A stretch of 64,000 nucleotides of DNA. Origin: Hydractinia symbiolongicarpus (Eukaryota > Cnidaria > Hydrozoa > Anthoathecata > Hydractiniidae). The notes under the pieces were generated by a model. That model saw only the letters and a program-made list of their open reading frames with translations, had not been told where the DNA came from and made no database searches. How positions within the stretch are numbered: position 1 is the stretch's first letter; every line of letters begins with the position of its first letter. The translations under genes and the position numbers were made by a program. This document shows positions 34,101-49,000 of this stretch, piece by piece. The stretch spans positions 24,374,001-24,438,000 of the forward strand of contig NC_079875.1 in assembly GCF_029227915.1 (NCBI RefSeq), given 5' to 3'.

Positions 34101-37100
34101 AAGCATAAAAGTTGACTGGGTGGTGAAAGTGAATTACTTGTTTAAGCTCGAGACGATATGTAATGGTTTTCTGGGTTGCCGCCGCTGGGTTCCAAGTCTA
34201 CCTTTCTAAGGGGCGGTTTCTTGGTCAGCCCAAGCATTACGATACGATTTCTCAAGTGTTCATGTCTAAGGTCAGAAAGCTTTTCTGTTTCCAGGTTTGC
34301 TGCTTTTTATTCTTTGTCAAAACCTCTCTAAGGGCTGGGTTTTAAGTCTACCTCTCTTAGCCCTGGGCTCTGTGTCAGTAGGTAAAACCAACAACGATAC
34401 GATTTGCAGCTGTCTACTTTTCTTTTTCCAAAGTTTAACAAAAGTTATTGGTTTTGGTGGACGGTGTCAATGAATGTGGCTGGTGTCTTGCAGGAGGCAG
34501 GGGATGCTTACTCAAGGGCCCGCACCAGATCCCAAGCATGAGTGAATTTCACCAATCCTCGTGTTTCCACATTCATATGTGTTTGTTTCAGTACAGTCGA
34601 AATCCATTAACTTTCCGATTATCCCTGTAAAGGGGAGAATGCAGAAGTTCTCCAGCAGCTTCTTATTCTTTGGAGAGAAACCTCCTTTTTTTAATTAAAC
34701 TTTCCGTCTTAAAAGACTAGTTTTATCTGCATTGCGATGTAGTTACTCCTATTCTCTTTTCCTGTTTCTTACACAGATCCAGTTGACTGCCAGGAAAGAC
34801 TAGTTGACACTGGGAAAGACTAGTGACTGCGGGAAAGACCACTGACGGTGGGAAAGACCATAGATCGTGAAGGCTTTTAGGTTTTGGTGACTAAAGGGTA
34901 TGAGTTGTTCATTGGTTAGGATGGGTCTTCAGTTGCAATCTCGAGACGATTGATAACTTCTTCCAAAGAATGGAGTGTGGCGGATTTTGAAGCATAAAAG
35001 TTAACTGGGTGGTGAAGTGAATTACTTGTTTAAGCTCGAGACGATATGTAATGGTTTTCTGGGTTGCCGCCGCTGGGTTCCAAGTCAACCTTTCTAAGGG
35101 GCGGTTTCTTGGTCAGCCCAAGCATTACGATACGATTTCTCAAGTATTCATGTCTAAGGTCAGAAATCTTTTCTGTTTCCAGGTTTGCTGCTTTTTATTC
35201 TTTGTCACAACCTCTCTAAGGGCTGGGTTCCAAGTCTACCTCTCTTAGACTTGGGCTCTGTGTCAGTAGGTAAAAGCAACAACGATACGATTTGAGGCTG
35301 TCGACTTTTCTTTTTCCAAAGTTTAACAAAAGTTATTGGTTTTGGCGGACGGTGTCAATGAATGTGGCTGGTGTCTTGCAGGAGGCAGGGGATGCTTACT
35401 CAAGGGCCCGCACCAGATCCCAAGCATGAGTGAATTTCACCAATCCTCGTGTTTCCACATTCATAGGTGTTTGTTTCAGAACAGTCGAAATCCATTAACT
35501 TTCCGATTATCCCTGTAAAGGGGAGAATGCAGAAGTTCTACAGCAGCTTCTTATTCTTTGGAGAGAAACCTCCTTTTTTTAATTAAACTTTCCGTCTTAA
35601 AAAGCTAGTTTCATCTGCATTGCGATGTAGTTACTGCTATTCTCTTTTTTCTGTTTCTTACACAGATCCAGTTGACTGCCAGGAAAGACTGGTTGACACT
35701 GGGAAAGACTAGTGACTGTGGGAAAGACCACTGACGGTGGGAAAGACCATAGATCGTGAAGGCCTTTAGGTTTTGGTGACTGAAGAGTCTGTGTTCTTCA
35801 TTGGTTAGGATGGGTCTTCAGTTGCAATCTCGAGACGATTGATAACTCCTTCCAAAGAATGGAGTGTTGCGGATTTCGAAGCATAAAAGTTGACTGGGTG
35901 GTGAAAGTGAATTACTTGTTTAAGCTCGAGACGATATGTAATGGTTTTCTGGGTTGACGCCGCTGGGTTCCAAGTCTACCTTTCTAAGGGGCGGTTTCTT
36001 GGTCAGCCCAAGCATTACGATACGATTTCTCAAGTGTTCATGTCTAAGGTCAGAAAGCTTTTCTGTTTCCAGGTTTGCTGCTTTTTATTCATTGTCACAA
36101 CCTCTCTAAGGGCTGGGTTCCAAGTCTACCTCTCTTAGCCTTGGGCTCTGTGTCAGTAGGTAAAAGCAACAACGATACGATTTGAGGCTGTCGACTTTTC
36201 TTTTTCCAAAGTTTAACAAAAGTTATTGGTTTTGGCGGACGGTGTCAATGAATGTGGCTGGTGTCTTGCAGGAGGCAGGGGATGCTTACTCAAGGGCCCG
36301 CACCAGATCCCAAGCATGAGTGAATTTCACCAATCCTCGTGTTTCCACATTCATAGGTGTTTGTTTCAGTACAGTCGAAATCCATTAACTTTCCGATTAT
36401 CCCTGTAAAGGGGAGAATGGAGAAGTTCTACAGCAGCTTCTTATTCTTTGGAGAGAAACCTCCTTTTTTTAATTAAACTTTCCGTCTTAAAAGACTAGTT
36501 TTATCTGCATTGCGATGTAGTTACTCCTATTCTCTTTTTTCTGTTTCTTACACAGATCCAGTTGACTGCCAGGAAAGACTGGTTGACACTGGGAAAGACT
36601 AGTGACTGTGGGAAAGACCACTGACGGTGGGAAAGACCATAGATCGTGAAGGCTTTTAGGTTTTGGTGACTGAAGAGTGTGTGTTCTTCATTGGTTATGA
36701 TGGGCCTTCAGTTGCTATCTCGAGACGATTGATAACTCCTTCCAAAGAATGGAGTGTTGCGGATTTCGAAGCATAAAAGTTGACTGGGTGGTGAAGTGAA
36801 TTACTTGTTTAAGCTCAAGACGATATGTAATGGTTTTCTGGGTTGCCGCCGCTGGGTTCCAAGTCTACCTTTCTAAGGGGCGGTTTCCTGGTCAGCCCAA
36901 GCATTACGATACGATTTCTCAAGTGTTCATGTCTAAGGTCAGAAAGCTTTTCTGTTTCCAGGTTTGCTGCTTTTTATTCTTTGTCACAACCTCTCTAAGG
37001 GCTGGGTTCCAAGTCTACCTCTCTTAGCCTTGGGCTCTGTGTCAGTAGGTAAAAGCAACAACGATACGATTTGAGGCTGTCGACTTTTCTTTTTCCAAAG

Positions 37101-40050
37101 TTTAACAAAAGTTATTGGTTTTGGCGGACGGTGTCAATGAATGTGGCTGGTGTCTTGCAGGAGGCAGGGGATGCTTACTCAAGGGCCCGCACCAGATCCC
37201 AAGCATGAGTGAATTTCACCAATCCTTGTGTTTCCACATTCATAGGTGTTTGTTTCAGTACAGTCGAAATCCATTAACTTTCCGATTATCCCTGTAAAGG
37301 GGAGAATGCAGAAGTTCTACAGCAGCTTCTTATTCTTTGGAGAGAAACCTCCTTTTTTTAATTAAACTTTCCGTCTTAAAAGACTAGTTTTATCTGCATT
37401 GCGATGTAGTTACTCCTATTCTCTTTTTTCTGTTTCTTACACAGATCCAGTTGACTGCCAGGAAAGACTGGTTGACACTGGGAAAGACTAGTGACTGTGG
37501 GAAAGACCACTGACGGTGGGAAAGACCTTAGATCGTGAAGGCTTTTAGGTTTTGGTGACTGAAGAGTGTGTGTTCTTCATTGGTTAGGATGGGTCTTCAG
37601 TTGCAATCTCCAGACGATTGATAACTCCTTCCAAAGAATGGAGTGTTGCGGATTTCGAAGCATAAAAGTTGACTGGGTGGTGAAGTGAATTACTTGTTTA
37701 AGCTCGGGACGATATGTAATGGTTTTCTGGGTTGCCGCCGCTGGGTTCCAAGTCTACCTTTCTAAGGGGCGGTTTCTTGGTCAGCCCAAGCATTACGATA
37801 CGATTTCTCAAGTGCTCATGTCTAAGGTCAGAAAGCTTTTCTGTTTCCAGGTTTGCTGCTTTTTATTCATTGTCACAACCTCTCTAAGGGCTGGGTTCCA
37901 AGTCTACCTCTCTTAGCCTTGGGCTCTGTGTCAGCAGGTAAAAGCAACAACGATACGATTTGAGGCTGTCGACTTTTCTTTTTCCAAAGTTTAACAAAAG
38001 TTATTGGTTTTGGCGGACGGTGTCAATGAATGTGGCTGGTGTCTTGCAGGAGGCAGGGGATGCTTACTCAAGGGCCCGCACCAGATCCCAAGCATGAGTG
38101 AATTTCACCAATCCTCGTGTTTCCACATTCATAGGTGTTTGTTTCAGTACAGTCGAAATCCATTAACTTTCCGATTATCCCTGTAAAGGGGAGAATGCAG
38201 AAGTTCTACAGCAGCTTCTTATTCTTTGGAGAGAAACCTCCTTTTTTTAATTAAACTTTCCGTCTTAAAAGACTAGTTTTATCTGCATTGCGATGTAGTT
38301 ACTCCTATTCTCTTTTTTCTGTTTCTTACACAGATCCAGTTGACTGCCAGGAAAGACTGGTTGACACTGGGAAAGACTAGTGACTGTGGGAAAGACCACT
38401 GACGGTGGGAAAGACCATAGATCGTGAAGGCCTTTAGGTTTTGGTGACTGAAGAGTCTGTGTTCTTCATTGGTTAGGATGGGTCTTCAGTTGCAATCTCG
38501 AGACGATTGATAACTCCTTCCAAAGAATGGAGTGTTGCGGATTTCGAAGCATAAAAGTTGACTGGGTGGTGAAAGTGAATTACTTGTTTAAGCTCGAGAC
38601 GATATGTAATGGTTTTCTGGGTTGCCGCCGCTGGGTTCCAAGTCTACCTTTCTAAGGGGCGGTTTCTTGGTCAGCCCAAGCATTACGATACGATTTCTCA
38701 AGTGTTCATGTCTAAGGTCAGAAAGCTTTTCTGTTTCCAGGTTTGCTGCTTTTTATTCTTTGTCAAAACCTCTCTAAGGGCTGGGTTTTAAGTCTACCTC
38801 TCTTAGCCCTGGGCTCTGTGTCAGTAGGTAAAACCAACAACGATACGATTTGCAGCTGTCTACTTTTCTTTTTCCAAAGTTTAACAAAAGTTATTGGTTT
38901 TGGTGGACGGTGTCAATGAATGTGGCTGGTGTCTTGCAGGAGGCAGGGGATGCTTACTCAAGGGCCCGCACCAGATCCCAAGCATGAGTGAATTTCACCA
39001 ATCCTCGTGTTTCCACATTCATATGTGTTTGTTTCAGTACAGTCGAAATCCATTAACTTTCCGATTATCCCTGTAAAGGGGAGAATGCAGAAGTTCTCCA
39101 GCAGCTTCTTATTCTTTGGAGAGAAACCTCCTTTTTTTAATTAAACTTTCCGTCTTAAAAGACTAGTTTTATCTGCATTGCGATGTAGTTACTCCTATTC
39201 TCTTTTCCTGTTTCTTACACAGATCCAGTTGACTGCCAGGAAAGACTAGTTGACACTGGGAAAGACTAGTGACTGCGGGAAAGACCACTGACGGTGGGAA
39301 AGACCATAGATCGTGAAGGCTTTTAGGTTTTGGTGACTAAAGGGTATGAGTTGTTCATTGGTTAGGATGGGTCTTCAGTTGCAATCTCGAGACGATTGAT
39401 AACTTCTTCCAAAGAATGGAGTGTGGCGGATTTTGAAGCATAAAAGTTAACTGGGTGGTGAAGTGAATTACTTGTTTAAGCTCGAGACGATATGTAATGG
39501 TTTTCTGGGTTGCCGCCGCTGGGTTCCAAGTCAACCTTTCTAAGGGGCGGTTTCTTGGTCAGCCCAAGCATTACGATACGATTTCTCAAGTATTCATGTC
39601 TAAGGTCAGAAATCTTTTCTGTTTCCAGGTTTGCTGCTTTTTATTCTTTGTCACAACCTCTCTAAGGGCTGGGTTCCAAGTCTACCTCTCTTAGACTTGG
39701 GCTCTGTGTCAGTAGGTAAAAGCAACAACGATACGATTTGAGGCTGTCGACTTTTCTTTTTCCAAAGTTTAACAAAAGTTATTGGTTTTGGCGGACGGTG
39801 TCAATGAATGTGGCTGGTGTCTTGCAGGAGGCAGGGGATGCTTACTCAAGGGCCCGCACCAGATCCCAAGCATGAGTGAATTTCACCAATCCTCGTGTTT
39901 CCACATTCATAGGTGTTTGTTTCAGAACAGTCGAAATCCATTAACTTTCCGATTATCCCTGTAAAGGGGAGAATGCAGAAGTTCTACAGCAGCTTCTTAT
40001 TCTTTGGAGAGAAACCTCCTTTTTTTAATTAAACTTTCCGTCTTAAAAAG
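31140..40050. repeat. Tandem duplication of a 5-unit block (4446 bp)
   Basis: Units from about 31.1 to 35.6 kb recur at an exact offset of 4446 bp. They bring the same private changes in order: GTTGACGCC at 31508 and 35954, TTATTCATTG at 31640 and 36086, GGGTTTTAAGTC at 34338 and 38784, and an altered GACTAAAGGGTATGAG at 34891 and 39337. At least one later difference separates them (CTCGGGACG near 37705). Confidence 0.93.
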
Positions 40051-43000
40051 CTAGTTTCATCTGCATTGCGATGTAGTTACTGCTATTCTCTTTTTTCTGT
40101 TTCTTACACAGATCCAGTTGACTGCCAGGAAAGACTGGTTGACACTGGGAAAGACTAGTGACTGTGGGAAAGACCACTGACGGTGGGAAAGACCATAGAT
40201 CGTGAAGGCCTTTAGGTTTTGGTGACTGAAGAGTCTGTGTTCTTCATTGGTTAGGATGGGTCTTCAGTTGCAATCTCGAGACGATTGATAACTCCTTCCA
40301 AAGAATGGAGTGTTGCGGATTTCGAAGCATAAAAGTTGACTGGGTGGTGAAGTGAATTACTTGTTTAAGCTCGAGACGATATGTAATGGTTTTCTGGGTT
40401 GCCGCCGCTGGGTTCCAAGTCTACCTTTCTAAGGGGCGGTTTCTTGGTCAGCCCAATCATTACGATACGATTTCTCAAGTGTTCATGTCTAAGGTCAGAA
40501 AGCTTTTCTGTTTCCAGGTTTGCTGCTTTTTATTCTTTGTCACAACCTCTCTAAGGGCTGGGTTCCAAGTCTACCTCTCTTAGCCCTGGGCTCTGTGTCA
40601 GTAGGTAAAAGCAAAAACGATACGATTTGCAGCTGTCGACTTTTCTTTTTCCAAAGTTTAACAAAAGTTATTGGTTTTGGCGGACGGTGTCAATGAATGT
40701 GGCTGGTGTCTTGCAGGAGGCAGGGGATGCTTACTCAAGGGCCCGCACCAGATCCCAAGCATGAGTGAATTTCAACAATCCTTGTGTTTCCACATTCATA
40801 GGTGTTTGTTTCAGTACAGTCGAAATCCATTAACTTTCCGATTATCCCTGTAAAGGGGAGAATGCAGAAGTTCTTCAGCAGCTTCTTATTCTTTGGAGAG
40901 AAACCTCCTTTTTTTAATTAAACTTTCCGTCTTAAAAGACTAGTTTTATCTGCATTGCGATGTAGTTACTCCTATTCTCTTTTTTCTGTTTCTTACACAG
41001 ATCCAGTTAACTGCCAGGAAAGACTGGTTGACACTGGGAAAGACTAGTGACTGTGGGAAACACCACTGACGGTGGGAAAGACCATAGATCGTGAAGGCTT
41101 TTAGGTTTTGGTGACTGAAGAATGTGTGTTCTTCATTGGTTAGGATGGGTCTTCAATTGCTATCTCGAGACGATTGATAACTCCTTCCAAAGAATGGAGT
41201 GTTGCGGATTTCGAAGCATAAAAGTTGACTGGGTGGTGAAGTGAATTACTTGTTTAAGCTCGAGACGATATGTAATGGTTTTCTGGGTTGCCGCCGCTGG
41301 GTTCCAAGTCTGCCTTTCTAAGGGGCGGTTTCTTGGTCAGCCCAAGCATTACGATACGATTTCTCAAGTGTTCATGTCTAAGGTCAGAAAGCTTTTCTGT
41401 TTCCAGGTTTGCTGCTTTTTATTCTTTGTCACAACCTCTCTAAGGGCTGGGTTCCAAGTCTACCTCTCTTAGCCTTGGGCTCTGTGTCAGTAGGTAAAAG
41501 CAACAACGATACGATTTGAGGCTGTCGACTTTTCTTTTTCCAAAGTTTAACAAAAGTTATTGGTTTTGGCGGACGGTGTCAATGAATGTGGCTGGTGTCT
41601 TGCAGGAGGCAGGGGATGCTTACTCAAGGGCCCGCACCAGATCCCAAGCATGAGTGAATTTCACCAATCCTTGTGTTTCCACATTCATAGGTGTTTGTTT
41701 CAGTACAGTCGAAATCCATTAACTTTCCGATTATCCCTGTAAAGGGGAGAATGCAGAAGTTCTCCAGCAGCTTCTTATTCTTTGGAGAGAAACCGCCTTT
41801 TTTTAATTAAACTTTCCGTCTTAAAAGACTAGTTTTATCTGCATTGTGATGTAGTTACTCCTATTCTCTTTTTCCTGTTTCTTACACAGATCCAGTTAAC
41901 TGCCAGGAAAGACTGGTTGACACTGGGAAAGACTAGTGACTGTGGGAAAGACCACTGACGGTGGGAAAGACCTTAGATCGTGAAGGCTTTTAGGTTTTGG
42001 TCACTGAAGAGTGTGTGTTCTTCATTGGTTAGGATGGGTCTTCAGTTGCAATCTCCACAAGATTGATAACTCCTTCAAAAGAATGGAGTGTTGCGGATTT
42101 CGAAGCATAAAAGTTGACTGGGTGGTGAAGTGAATTACTTGTTTAAGCTCGAGACGATATGTAATGGTTTTCTGGGTTGCGCCGCTGGGTTCCAAGTCTA
42201 CCCTTCTAAGGGGCGGTTTCTTGGTCAGCCCAAGCATTACGATACGATTTCTCAAGTGTTCATGTCTAAGGTCAGAAAGCTTTTCTGTTTCCAGGTTTGC
42301 TGCTTTTTATTCTTTGTCACAACCTCTCTAAGGGCTGGGTTCCAAGTCTACCTCTCTTAGCCTTGGGGTCTGTGTCAGTAGGTAAAAGCAACAACGATAC
42401 GATTTGCAGCTGTCGACTTTTCTTTTTCCAAAGTTTAACAAAAGTTATTGGTTTTGGCGGACGGTGTCAATGAATGTGGCTGGTGTCTTGCAGGAGGCAG
42501 GGGATGCTTACTCAAGGGCCCGCACCAGATCCCAAGCATGAGTGAATTTCACCAATCCTTGTGTTTCCACATTCATAGGTGTTTGTTTCAGTACAGTCGA
42601 AATCCATTAACTTTCCGATTATCCCTGTAAAGGGGAGAATGCAGAAGTTCTCCAGCAGCTTCTTATTCTTAGGAGAGAAACCGCCTTTTTTTAATTAAAC
42701 TTTCCGTCTTAAAAGACTAGTTTTATCTGCATTGTGATGTAGTTACTCCTATTCTCTTTTTCCTGTTTCTTACACAGATCCAGTTAACTGCCAGGAAAGA
42801 CTGGTTGACACTGGGAAAGACTAGTGACTGTGGGAAAGACCACTGACGGTGGGAAAGACCTTAGATCGTGAAGGCTTTTAGGTTTTGGTGACTGAAGAGT
42901 GTGTGTTCTTCATTGGTTAGGATGGGTCTTCAGTTGCAATCTCCAGACGATTGATAACTCCTTCCAAAGAATGGAGTGTTGCGGATTTCGAAGCATAAAA

Positions 43001-46000
43001 GTTGACTGGGTGGTGAAGTGAATTACTTGTTTAAGCTCGAGACGATATGTAATGGTTTTCTGGGTTGCCGCCGCTGGGTTCCAAGTCTACCTTTCTAAGG
43101 GGCGGTTTCTTGGTCAGCCCAAGCATTGCGATACGATTTCTCAAGTGCTCATGTCTAAGGTCAGAAAGCTTTTCTGTTTCCAGGTTTGCTGCTTTTTATT
43201 CTTTGTCACAACCTCTCTAAGGGCTGGGTTCCAAGTCTACCTCTCTTAGCCTTGGGCTCTGTGTCAGTAGTTAAAAGCAACAACGACACGATTTGAGGCT
43301 GTCGACTTTTCTTTTTCCAAAGTTTAACAAAAGTTATTGGTTTTGGCGGACGGTGTCAATGAATGTGGCTGGTGTCTTGCAGGAGGCAGGGGATGCTTAC
43401 TCAAGGGCCCGCACCAGATCCCAAGCATGAGTGAATTTCACCAATCCTCGTGTTTCCACATTCATAGGTGTTTGTTTCAGTACGGTCGAAATCCATTAAC
43501 TTTCCGATTATCCCTGTAAAGGGGAGAATGCAGAAGTTCTACAGCAGCTTCTTATTCTTTGGAGAGAAACCTCCTTTTTTTAATTAAACTTTCCGTCTTA
43601 AAAGACTAGTTTTATCTGCATTGCGATGTAGTTACTCCTATTCTCTTTTTTCTGTTTCTTACACAGATCCAGTTGACTGCCAGGAAAGACTGGTTGACAC
43701 TGGGAAAGACTAGTGACTGTGGGAAAGACCACTGACGGTGGGAAAGACCATAGATCGTGAAAGCTTTTAGGTTTTGGTGACTAAAGAGTGTGTGTTCTTC
43801 ATTGGTTATGATGGGCCTTCAGTTGCTATCTCGAGACGATTGATAACTCCTTCCAAAGAATGGAGTGTTGCGGATTTCGAAGCATAAAAGTTGACTGGGT
43901 GGTGAAGTGAATTACTTGTTTAAGCTCGAGACGATATGTAATGGTTTTCTGGGTTGCCGCCGCTGGGTTCCAAGTCTACCTTTCTAAGGGGCGGTTTCTT
44001 GGTCAGCCCAAGCATTACGATACGATTTCTCAAGTGTTCATGTCTAAGGTCAGAAAGCTTTTCTGTTTCCAGGTTTGCTGCTTTTTATTCTTTGTCACAA
44101 CCTCTCTAAGGGCTGGGTTCCAAGTCTACCTCTCTTAGCCCTGGGCTCTGTGTCAGTAGGTAAAAGCAACAAGGACACGATTTGAGGCTGTCGACTTTTC
44201 TTTTTCCAAAGTTTAACAAAAGTTATTGGTTTTGGCGGACGGTGTCAATGAATGTGGCTGGTGTCTTGCAGGAGGCAGGGGATGCTTACTCAAGGGCCCG
44301 CACCACATCCCAAGCATGAGTGAATTTCACCAATCCTCGTGTTTCCACATTCATAGGTGTTTGTTTCAGTACAGTCGAAATCCATTAACTTTCCGATTAT
44401 CCCTGTAAAGGGGAGAATGCAGAAGTTCTACAGCAGCTTCTTATTCTTTGGAGAGAAACCTCCTTTTTTTAATTAAACTTTCCGTCTTAAAAAGCTAGTT
44501 TTATCTGCATTGCGATGTAGTTACTGCTATTCTCTTTTTTCTGTTTCTTACACAGATCCAGTTGACTGCCAGGAAAGACTGGTTGACACTGGGAAAGACT
44601 AGTGACTGTGGGAAAGACCACTGACTGTGGGAAAGACCATAGATCGTGAAGGACTTTAGGTTTTGGTGACTGAAGAGTGTGTGTTCTTCATTGGTTAGGA
44701 TTGGTCTTCAGTTGCAATCTCGAGACGATTGATAACTCCTTCCAAAGAATGGAGTGTTGCGGATTTCGAAGCATAAAAGTTGACTGGGTGGTGAAGTGAA
44801 TTACTTGTTTAAGCTCGAGACGATATGTAATGGTTTTCTGGGTTGCGCCGCTGGGTTCCAAGTCTACCCTTCTAAGGGGCGGTTTCTTGGTCAGCCCAAG
44901 CATTACGATACGATTTCTCAAGTGTTCATGTCTAAGGTCCGAAAGCTTTTCTGTTTCCAGGTTTGCTGCTTTTTATTCTTTGTCACAACCTCTCTAAGGG
45001 CTGGGTTCCAAGTCTACCTCTCTTAGCCCTGGGCTCTGTGTCACTAGGTAAAAGCAACAACGATACCATTTGCAGCTGTCGACTTTTCTTTTTCCAAAGT
45101 TTAACAAAAGTTATTGGTTTTGGCGGACGGTGTCAATGAATGTGGCTGGTGTCTTGCAGGAGGCAGGGTATGCTTACTCAAGGGCCCGCACCAGATCCCA
45201 AGCATGAGTGAATTTCACCAATCCTCGTGTTTCCACATTCATAGGTGTTTGTTTCAGTACAGTCGAAATCCATTAACTTTCCGATTATCCCTGTAAAGGG
45301 GAGAATGCAGAAGTTCTACAGCAGCTTCTTATTCTTTGGAGAGAAACCTCCTTTTTTTAATTAAACTTTCCGTCTTAAAAAGCTAGTTTTATCTGCATTG
45401 CGATGTAGTTACTGCTATTCTCTTTTTTCTGTTTCTTACACAGATCCAGTTGACTGCCAGGAAAGACTGGTTGACACTGGGAAAGACTAGTGACTGTGGG
45501 AATGACCACTGACGGTGGGAAAGACCATAGATCGTGAAGGCCTTTAGGTTTTGGTGACTGAAGAGTCTGTGTTCTTCATTGGTTAGGATGGGTCTTCAGT
45601 TGCAATCTCGAGACGATTGATAACTCCTTCCAAAGAATGGAGTGTTGCGGATTTCGAAGCATAAAAGTTGACTGGGTGGTGAAAGTGAATTACTTGTTTA
45701 AGCTCGAGACGATATGTAATGGTTTTCTGGGTTGACGCCGCTGGGTTCCAAGTCTACCTTTCTAAGGGGCGGTTTCTTGGTCAGCCCAAGCATTACGATA
45801 CGATTTCTCAAGTGTTCATGTCTAAGGTCAGAAAGCTTTTCTGTTTCCAGGTTTGCTGCTTTTTATTCATTGTCACAACCTCTCTAAGGGCTGGGTTCCA
45901 AGTCTACCTCTCTTAGCCTTGGGCTCTGTGTCAGTAGGTAAAAGCAACAACGATACGATTTGAGGCTGTCGACTTTTCTTTTTCCAAAGTTTAACAAAAG

Positions 46001-49000
46001 TTATTGGTTTTGGCGGACGGTGTCAATGAATGTGGCTGGTGTCTTGCAGGAGGCAGGGGATGCTTACTCAAGGGCCCGCACCAGATCCCAAGCATGAGTG
46101 AATTTCACCAATCCTCGTGTTTCCACATTCATAGGTGTTTGTTTCAGTACAGTCGAAATCCATTAACTTTCCGATTATCCCTGTAAAGGGGAGAATGGAG
46201 AAGTTCTACAGCAGCTTCTTATTCTTTGGAGAGAAACCTCCTTTTTTTAATTAAACTTTCCGTCTTAAAAGACTAGTTTTATCTGCATTGCGATGTAGTT
46301 ACTCCTATTCTCTTTTTTCTGTTTCTTACACAGATCCAGTTGACTGCCAGGAAAGACTGGTTGACACTGGGAAAGACTAGTGACTGTGGGAAAGACCACT
46401 GACGGTGGGAAAGACCATAGATCGTGAAGGCTTTTAGGTTTTGGTGACTGAAGAGTGTGTGTTCTTCATTGGTTATGATGGGCCTTCAGTTGCTATCTCG
46501 AGACGATTGATAACTCCTTCCAAAGAATGGAGTGTTGCGGATTTCGAAGCATAAAAGTTGACTGGGTGGTGAAGTGAATTACTTGTTTAAGCTCAAGACG
46601 ATATGTAATGGTTTTCTGGGTTGCCGCCGCTGGGTTCCAAGTCTACCTTTCTAAGGGGCGGTTTCCTGGTCAGCCCAAGCATTACGATACGATTTCTCAA
46701 GTGTTCATGTCTAAGGTCAGAAAGCTTTTCTGTTTCCAGGTTTGCTGCTTTTTATTCTTTGTCACAACCTCTCTAAGGGCTGGGTTCCAAGTCTACCTCT
46801 CTTAGCCTTGGGCTCTGTGTCAGTAGGTAAAAGCAACAACGATACGATTTGAGGCTGTCGACTTTTCTTTTTCCAAAGTTTAACAAAAGTTATTGGTTTT
46901 GGCGGACGGTGTCAATGAATGTGGCTGGTGTCTTGCAGGAGGCAGGGGATGCTTACTCAAGGGCCCGCACCAGATCCCAAGCATGAGTGAATTTCACCAA
47001 TCCTCGTGTTTCCACATTCATAGGTGTTTGTTTCAGTACAGTCGAAATCCATTAACTTTCCGATTATCCCTGTAAAGGGGAGAATGGAGAAGTTCTACAG
47101 CAGCTTCTTATTCTTTGGAGAGAAACCTCCTTTTTTTAATTAAACTTTCCGTCTTAAAAGACTAGTTTTATCTGCATTGCGATGTAGTTACTCCTATTCT
47201 CTTTTTTCTGTTTCTTACACAGATCCAGTTGACTGCCAGGAAAGACTGGTTGACACTGGGAAAGACTAGTGACTGTGGGAAAGACCACTGACGGTGGGAA
47301 AGACCATAGATCGTGAAGGCTTTTAGGTTTTGGTGACTGAAGAGTGTGTGTTCTTCATTGGTTATGATGGGCCTTCAGTTGCTATCTCGAGACGATTGAT
47401 AACTCCTTCCAAAGAATGGAGTGTTGCGGATTTCGAAGCATAAAAGTTGACTGGGTGGTGAAGTGAATTACTTGTTTAAGCTCGAGACGATATGTAATGG
47501 TTTTCTGGGTTGCCGCCGCTGGGTTCCAAGTCTACCTTTCTAAGGGGCGGTTTCTTGGTCAGCCCAAGCATTGCGATACGATTTCTCAAGTGCTCATGTC
47601 TAAGGTCAGAAAGCTTTTCTGTTTCCAGGTTTGCTGCTTTTTATTCTTTGTCACAACCTCTCTAAGGGCTGGGTTCCAAGTCTACCTCTCTTAGCCTTGG
47701 GCTCTGTGTCAGTAGTTAAAAGCAACAACGACACGATTTGAGGCTGTCGACTTTTCTTTTTCCAAAGTTTAACAAAAGTTATTGGTTTTGGCGGACGGTG
47801 TCAATGAATGTGGCTGGTGTCTTGCAGGAGGCAGGGGATGCTTACTCAAGGGCCCGCACCAGATCCCAAGCATGAGTGAATTTCACCAATCCTCGTGTTT
47901 CCACATTCATAGGTGTTTGTTTCAGTACGGTCGAAATCCATTAACTTTCCGATTATCCCTGTAAAGGGGAGAATGCAGAAGTTCTACAGCAGCTTCTTAT
48001 TCTTTGGAGAGAAACCTCCTTTTTTTAATTAAACTTTCCGTCTTAAAAGACTAGTTTTATCTGCATTGCGATGTAGTTACTCCTATTCTCTTTTTTCTGT
48101 TTCTTACACAGATCCAGTTGACTGCCAGGAAAGACTGGTTGACACTGGGAAAGACTAGTGACTGTGGGAAAGACCACTGACGGGGGGAAAGACCATAGAT
48201 CGTGAAAGCTTTTAGGTTTTGGTGACTAAAGAGTGTGTGTTCTTCATTGGTTATGATGGGCCTTCAGTTGCTATCTCGAGACGATTGATAACTCCTTCCA
48301 AAGAATGGAGTGTTGCGGATTTCGAAGCATAAAAGTTGACTGGGTGGTGAAGTGAATTACTTGTTTAAGCTCGAGACGATATGTAATGGTTTTCTGGGTT
48401 GCCGCCGCTGGGTTCCAAGTCTACCTTTCTAAGGGGCGGTTTCTTGGTCAGCCCAAGCATTACGATACGATTTCTCAAGTGTTCATGTCTAAGGTCAGAA
48501 AGCTTTTCTGTTTCCAGGTTTGCTGCTTTTTATTCTTTGTCACAACCTCTCTAAGGGCTGGGTTCCAAGTCTACCTCTCTTAGCCCTGGGCTCTGTGTCA
48601 GTAGGTAAAAGCAACAAGGACACGATTTGAGGCTGTCGACTTTTCTTTTTCCAAAGTTTAACAAAAGTTATTGGTTTTGGCGGACGGTGTCAATGAATGT
48701 GGCTGGTGTCTTGCAGGAGGCAGGGGATGCTTACTCAAGGGCCCGCACCACATCCCAAGCATGAGTGAATTTCACCAATCCTCGTGTTTCCACATTCATA
48801 GGTGTTTGTTTCAGTACAGTCGAAATCCATTAACTTTCCGATTATCCCTGTAAAGGGGAGAATGCAGAAGTTCTACAGCAGCTTCTTATTCTTTGGAGAG
48901 AAACCTCCTTTTTTTAATTAAACTTTCCGTCTTAAAAGACTAGTTTTATCTGCATTGCGATGTAGTTACTCCTATTCTCTTTTTTCTGTTTCTTACACAG